Program-made: the position numbers and the translations under genes | The notes under the pieces: generated by a model | Told to the model about the DNA's origin: nothing | The model's database searches: none | Seen by the model: the letters and a program-made list of their open reading frames with translations, nothing else | In this document: positions 60,913-64,000 of the stretch, one piece after another | Layout: every line of letters begins with the position of its first letter | Position numbering within the stretch: position 1 is the first letter of the stretch | NCBI RefSeq assembly: GCF_001043005.1 | Contig: NZ_JYKZ01000010.1 | Location: forward strand, 1-64,000 | Reading direction: 5' to 3' | DNA length: 64,000 nt | Source: Pseudomonas psychrophila | GTDB taxonomy: Bacteria; Pseudomonadota; Gammaproteobacteria; Pseudomonadales; Pseudomonadaceae

Positions 60913-60922
60913 GTGGAGCCCT

Positions 60923-60945
60923 TTCGCGAGCAGGCTCGCTCCCAC
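60923..60945. repeat. Solitary REP (family A), soxA-soxG gap
   Basis: TTCGCGAGCAGGCTCGCTCC with CAC at 60943-60945 occurs without its inverted partner, the only unpaired full-length family A copy in the window. It splits soxA and soxG, which are usually adjacent. Confidence 0.88.
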
Positions 60946-60992
60946 GGGGAATGGTGGGAGTCAATCAACACAACATTGCTAACGGGTGATCC

Positions 60993-61625
60993 ATGACCAC
61001 AGCCAACGTATACCAACAACGCCCGGACTCGGGCGCCAAAGCCGAGTCATCGTTGCACCAGGCCAACCTCGCCGGTTTGATCGGCAAGGGCCGTAAAAAT
61101 CCGGGTGTGACCGTGCGCGAGAAAAAACTGCTGGGCCATCTGACCCTGCGCGGCGATGCCAAAGACCCGGCTTTTGCCGAAGGCGTGCACAAGGCCCTGG
61201 GGCTGGAGTTGCCAGTGGCCCTGAGCCTGGTGGCCAAGGAAGACACATCGTTGCAATGGATGGGGCCGGATGAGTGGTTGCTGATCGTGCCCGGTGGCCA
61301 GGAATTCGCCGTGGAACACGCGTTGCGCGCAGCGCTGGCCGGGCTGCATATCTCGGTCGTCAACGTCAGCGGCGGGCAACAGCTGCTGGAACTGAGCGGG
61401 CCAAAGGTGCGCGAAGTGCTGATGAAGTCCACCAGCTATGACGTACACCCGGACAACTTCCCGGTGGGCAAAGCGGTGGGCACGGTGTTCGCCAAGTCGC
61501 AGCTGGTGATTCGCCACACGGCTGAAGACACATGGGAGCTGCTGATCCGCCGCAGCTTTTCGGACTACTGGTGTCTATGGTTGCAGGATGCAGCAGCGGA
61601 GTACGGGCTGAACGTCGAAGCGTAA
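60993..61625 (+). CDS. soxG: Sarcosine oxidase gamma subunit
   Basis: A 210-residue subunit with GcvT-like C-terminal sequence (LSLVAKEDTSLQWMGPDEWL, NVSGGQQLLELSGPKVREVL, ELLIRRSFSDYWCLWLQDAA). It completes the alpha-beta-gamma-delta complex. It starts 80 bp after soxA, a larger gap than usual because of the inserted REP. The ATG at 60993 was chosen; GGGTGAT at 60983-60989 is a modest ribosome binding site. Confidence 0.94.
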   Translation: MTTANVYQQRPDSGAKAESSLHQANLAGLIGKGRKNPGVTVREKKLLGHLTLRGDAKDPAFAEGVHKALGLELPVALSLVAKEDTSLQWMGPDEWLLIVPGGQEFAVEHALRAALAGLHISVVNVSGGQQLLELSGPKVREVLMKSTSYDVHPDNFPVGKAVGTVFAKSQLVIRHTAEDTWELLIRRSFSDYWCLWLQDAAAEYGLNVEA

Positions 61626-61647
61626 ATATGATCCTGCCTGCGCCTCT

Positions 61648-61732
61648 GTGGGAGCGGGCTTGCTCGCGATTGCAGCACCACGGTCATCCGGATGTACCGT
61701 GTTGTTTGCATCGCGAGCAAGCCCGCTCCCAC
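61648..61732. repeat. REP doublet (family A), soxG-purU gap
   Basis: GTGGGAGCGGGCTTGCTCGC at 61648 with inverted partner ending at 61732, inside the presumed glyA-fdhA transcript. Confidence 0.9.
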
Positions 61733-61772
61733 ACAGGTCGTGTGCGTTCCAATACCCATCAAGGAGCACCCC

Positions 61773-62630
61773 ATGAGCCGCGCCCCTGATACCTGGATTC
61801 TTACCGCGGACTGCCCGAGCCTCCTGGGCACGGTGGATGCGGTCACGCGTTATTTGTTCGAACACAGTTGCTACGTTACCGAGCACCACTCTTTCGACGA
61901 CCAGCGCTCGGCGCGTTTTTTTATTCGCGTGGAGTTCCGTCAGCCTGACGGTTTTGACGAGCACGCTTTTCGCGCGGGTCTGGCCGAGCGCGGCCAGGCT
62001 TTCGGCATGGCCTTCGAACTGACGCCGCCTCATCACCGGCCCAAAGTCCTGATCATGGTGTCCAAGGCCGATCACTGCCTCAACGACCTGCTGTATCGCC
62101 AGCGTATCGGCCAGTTGTCGATGGACGTGGTGGCCGTGGTCTCCAATCACCCCGATCTGGAGCCGCTGGCCAGCTGGCACGGCATTCCTTATCACCACTT
62201 TGCGCTGGATCCGGCCAATAAACCGGCGCAAGAAGCAAAGGTGTGGCAGGTGATCGAAGACACCGGCGCCGAGCTGGTGATCCTCGCCCGTTACATGCAA
62301 GTGCTGTCCCCTGAGTTATGTCGCAAGCTCGACGGCAAAGCGATCAATATCCACCACTCCCTGCTGCCCGGTTTCAAAGGGGCCAAGCCGTATCACCAGG
62401 CCTACGAAAAAGGCGTCAAGCTGGTCGGCGCCACGGCGCACTACATCAATAACGACCTGGACGAAGGCCCGATCATCGCTCAGGGCGTGGAGGTGGTGGA
62501 TCACAGCCACTACCCCGAAGACCTTATTGCCAAAGGGCGCGACATCGAAGCCCAGACGCTGGCTCGTGGTGTGGGCTATCACATTGAGCGGCGCGTTTTC
62601 CTAAATGGAGGTCGTACGGTGGTGCTGTGA
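61773..62630 (+). CDS. purU: Formyltetrahydrofolate deformylase
   Basis: A 285-residue enzyme hydrolysing 10-formyl-THF to formate and THF. An ACT-like domain covers residues ~1-85 (WILTADCPSLLGTVDAVTRY). The formyltransferase-type catalytic domain follows, with INIHHSLLPGFKGAKPYHQA and GATAHYINNDLDEGPIIAQG supplying the catalytic Asn, His and Asp. AAGGAG sits at good distance before the ATG at 61773. In this operon it frees folate loaded by sarcosine oxidase. Confidence 0.95.
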   Translation: MSRAPDTWILTADCPSLLGTVDAVTRYLFEHSCYVTEHHSFDDQRSARFFIRVEFRQPDGFDEHAFRAGLAERGQAFGMAFELTPPHHRPKVLIMVSKADHCLNDLLYRQRIGQLSMDVVAVVSNHPDLEPLASWHGIPYHHFALDPANKPAQEAKVWQVIEDTGAELVILARYMQVLSPELCRKLDGKAINIHHSLLPGFKGAKPYHQAYEKGVKLVGATAHYINNDLDEGPIIAQGVEVVDHSHYPEDLIAKGRDIEAQTLARGVGYHIERRVFLNGGRTVVL

Positions 62631-62696
62631 GGTTAGCGGCACGTTCTAAGCTGGATGCAGCAAGTAATCCCTCCAATTACAACAAGGGTGAATACG

Positions 62697-63896
62697 ATGG
62701 CTGACAATCGCGGTGTGGTGTACCTGGGCAATGGCCAGGTTGAAGTGCAAAGCATTCCTTTCCCGAAGATGCAGAATCCTCAAGGCAAGCCCATTCATCA
62801 CGGCGTGATCTTGCGTGTGGTGTCGACCAATATCTGTGGCTCCGATCAGCACATGGTGCGTGGCCGTACCACGGCGCAAACCGGGCTGGTCCTGGGCCAT
62901 GAGATCACCGGCGAGGTGATCGAGGCCGGGCGCGATGTGGAGCATCTGAAAGTCGGCGATCTGGTTTCTGTGCCGTTCAACGTGGCATGCGGGCGTTGCC
63001 GCAGTTGCAAGGAGCAAAACACCGGCGTCTGTCTGACCGTCAACCCGGCCCGTCCCGGCGGTGCCTATGGGTATGTGGACATGGGCGATTGGGTCGGCGG
63101 TCAGGCTGAATATGTATTGGTGCCTTATGCCGATTTCAACCTGCTCAAGTTGCCCAATCGTGATGCGGCAATGGAAAAGATCCGTGACCTGACGTGCCTC
63201 TCCGACATCCTGCCCACCGGCTATCACGGTGCAGTGACCGCAGGCGTTGGCCCCGGCAGTACGGTGTACATCGCTGGCGCTGGTCCGGTAGGTCTGGCAG
63301 CGGCGGCTTCGGCGCGTTTGCTGGGCGCTGCGGTGGTGATCGTCGGTGACGTGAACCCGATTCGCCTGGCCCACGCCAAGGCTCAGGGGTTTGAAATTGC
63401 CGACCTGTCCAAGGACACCCCGTTGCACGAACAGATTGCCGACCTGCTGGGTGAGCCTGAAGTGGATTGCGCCGTGGATGCGGTGGGCTTTGAAGCCCGT
63501 GGTCACGGGCATGACGGAGTGAAACACGAGGCGCCGGCCACCGTGCTCAACTCGCTGATGGGCGTAGTGCGGGTGGCGGGCAAAATCGGCATTCCGGGGC
63601 TGTACGTCACCGAAGATCCGGGTGCAGTCGATGCAGCCGCAAAAATGGGCAGCCTGAGCATTCGCTTTGGTCTGGGTTGGGCCAAATCCCACAGCTTTCA
63701 CACCGGGCAAACGCCGGTGATGAAATATAACCGCCAACTGATGCAGGCCATCATGTGGGACCGGATCAAGATCGCGGATATCGTGGGCGTTGAGGTCATC
63801 AGTCTGGACGACGCGCCACGTGGCTATGGCGAGTTCGATGCCGGGGTGCCGAAGAAGTTTGTGATCGATCCGCACCGGATGTTCAGCAAGGCTTAA
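62697..63896 (+). CDS. fdhA: Glutathione-independent formaldehyde dehydrogenase
   Basis: A 399-residue zinc alcohol dehydrogenase-like enzyme oxidising formaldehyde to formate with bound NAD. Catalytic zinc residues lie in STNICGSDQHMVRG and LGHEITGEVIEAG; the structural zinc loop is CGRCRSCKEQNTGVC. The Rossmann motif is VYIAGAGPVGLAAAASARLL. It removes formaldehyde released by GbcAB, DgcAB and Sox. The ATG at 62697 with GGGTG upstream was chosen. It is the last gene of the operon, 66 bp after purU. Confidence 0.96.
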   Translation: MADNRGVVYLGNGQVEVQSIPFPKMQNPQGKPIHHGVILRVVSTNICGSDQHMVRGRTTAQTGLVLGHEITGEVIEAGRDVEHLKVGDLVSVPFNVACGRCRSCKEQNTGVCLTVNPARPGGAYGYVDMGDWVGGQAEYVLVPYADFNLLKLPNRDAAMEKIRDLTCLSDILPTGYHGAVTAGVGPGSTVYIAGAGPVGLAAAASARLLGAAVVIVGDVNPIRLAHAKAQGFEIADLSKDTPLHEQIADLLGEPEVDCAVDAVGFEARGHGHDGVKHEAPATVLNSLMGVVRVAGKIGIPGLYVTEDPGAVDAAAKMGSLSIRFGLGWAKSHSFHTGQTPVMKYNRQLMQAIMWDRIKIADIVGVEVISLDDAPRGYGEFDAGVPKKFVIDPHRMFSKA

Positions 63897-63913
63897 AAGC
63901 CACAACTGACTGT

Positions 63914-64000
63914 GTAGTCGCTGCCGCAGGCTGCGATGGATTGCGCAGCGATCCTGCCTTGAAGGGCCTGCGGCCCTTATCGCAGCCTGCGGCAGCGACT
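63914..64000. repeat. REP doublet (family B), cut by window end
   Basis: GTAGTCGCTGCCGCAGGCTG at 63914 and CAGCCTGCGGCAGCGACT reaching the last base of the window, 18 bp after fdhA. Confidence 0.88.

Overview
The window is chromosomal DNA from a Pseudomonas, most likely of the P. fluorescens/P. fragi side of the genus. Support comes from protein content (GlxA-type regulators GbdR and CdhR, the DgcAB, GbcAB and SoxBDAG systems, LigB, YccS, DbpA), the moderate-to-high GC codon style with long antisense shadow ORFs, and about twenty copies of two typical Pseudomonas REP families (cores GTGGGAGCGAGCCTGCTCGCGA-like and GTAGCCGCTGCCGCAGGCTGCGA-like). I see no prophage, plasmid, rRNA, tRNA or CRISPR. 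Species assignment is inference.

Region 1 (1-12.4 kb) is core metabolism: a DUF1090 protein, LigB, a two-gene unit of an ArsR-type regulator/methyltransferase plus metK, and the tkt-epd-pgk-(small lipoprotein)-fba central carbon cluster, followed by small accessory genes. Region 2 (12.3-22.4 kb) is a mostly minus-strand housekeeping stretch: ElaA-like acetyltransferase, YccS-like membrane protein, flavoprotein, DbpA helicase, MdtD-like exporter and a TldD/PmbA-type protease pair.

Region 3 (22.6-63.9 kb) is an almost complete choline/carnitine catabolic island. Choline enters through BetT or ChoXWV and is oxidised by BetA and BetB to glycine betaine under BetI. Carnitine is handled by CaiX and CdhCAB under CdhR and also ends as glycine betaine. 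GbcAB demethylates betaine to dimethylglycine, DgcAB (with a dedicated ETF pair) to sarcosine, and SoxBDAG to glycine. GlyA makes serine, SdaA makes pyruvate, and PurU and FdhA manage the released one-carbon units. GbdR is the expected master activator. Threonine aldolase, an M19 dipeptidase-like protein, a DUF5943 protein and a ZapB/ZapA-like pair sit among these genes.

Most interesting signals: (1) seven perfect DnaA-box 9-mers within about 1.8 kb around etfA/etfB, running into a gene-free 634-bp stretch with three degenerate 78-bp direct repeats, each headed by a DnaA box or near-box; (2) GTCG half-sites repeated at two-helical-turn spacing (mostly exactly 21 bp) in the promoters of sdaA, gbcA, gbcB and caiX, with a one-base difference that may separate GbdR from CdhR sites; (3) a dipeptidase homologue that has lost three metal ligands; (4) a REP element that now encodes the C-terminus of the ETF alpha subunit; (5) two 51-bp REP doublets that are exact reverse complements 35 kb apart.
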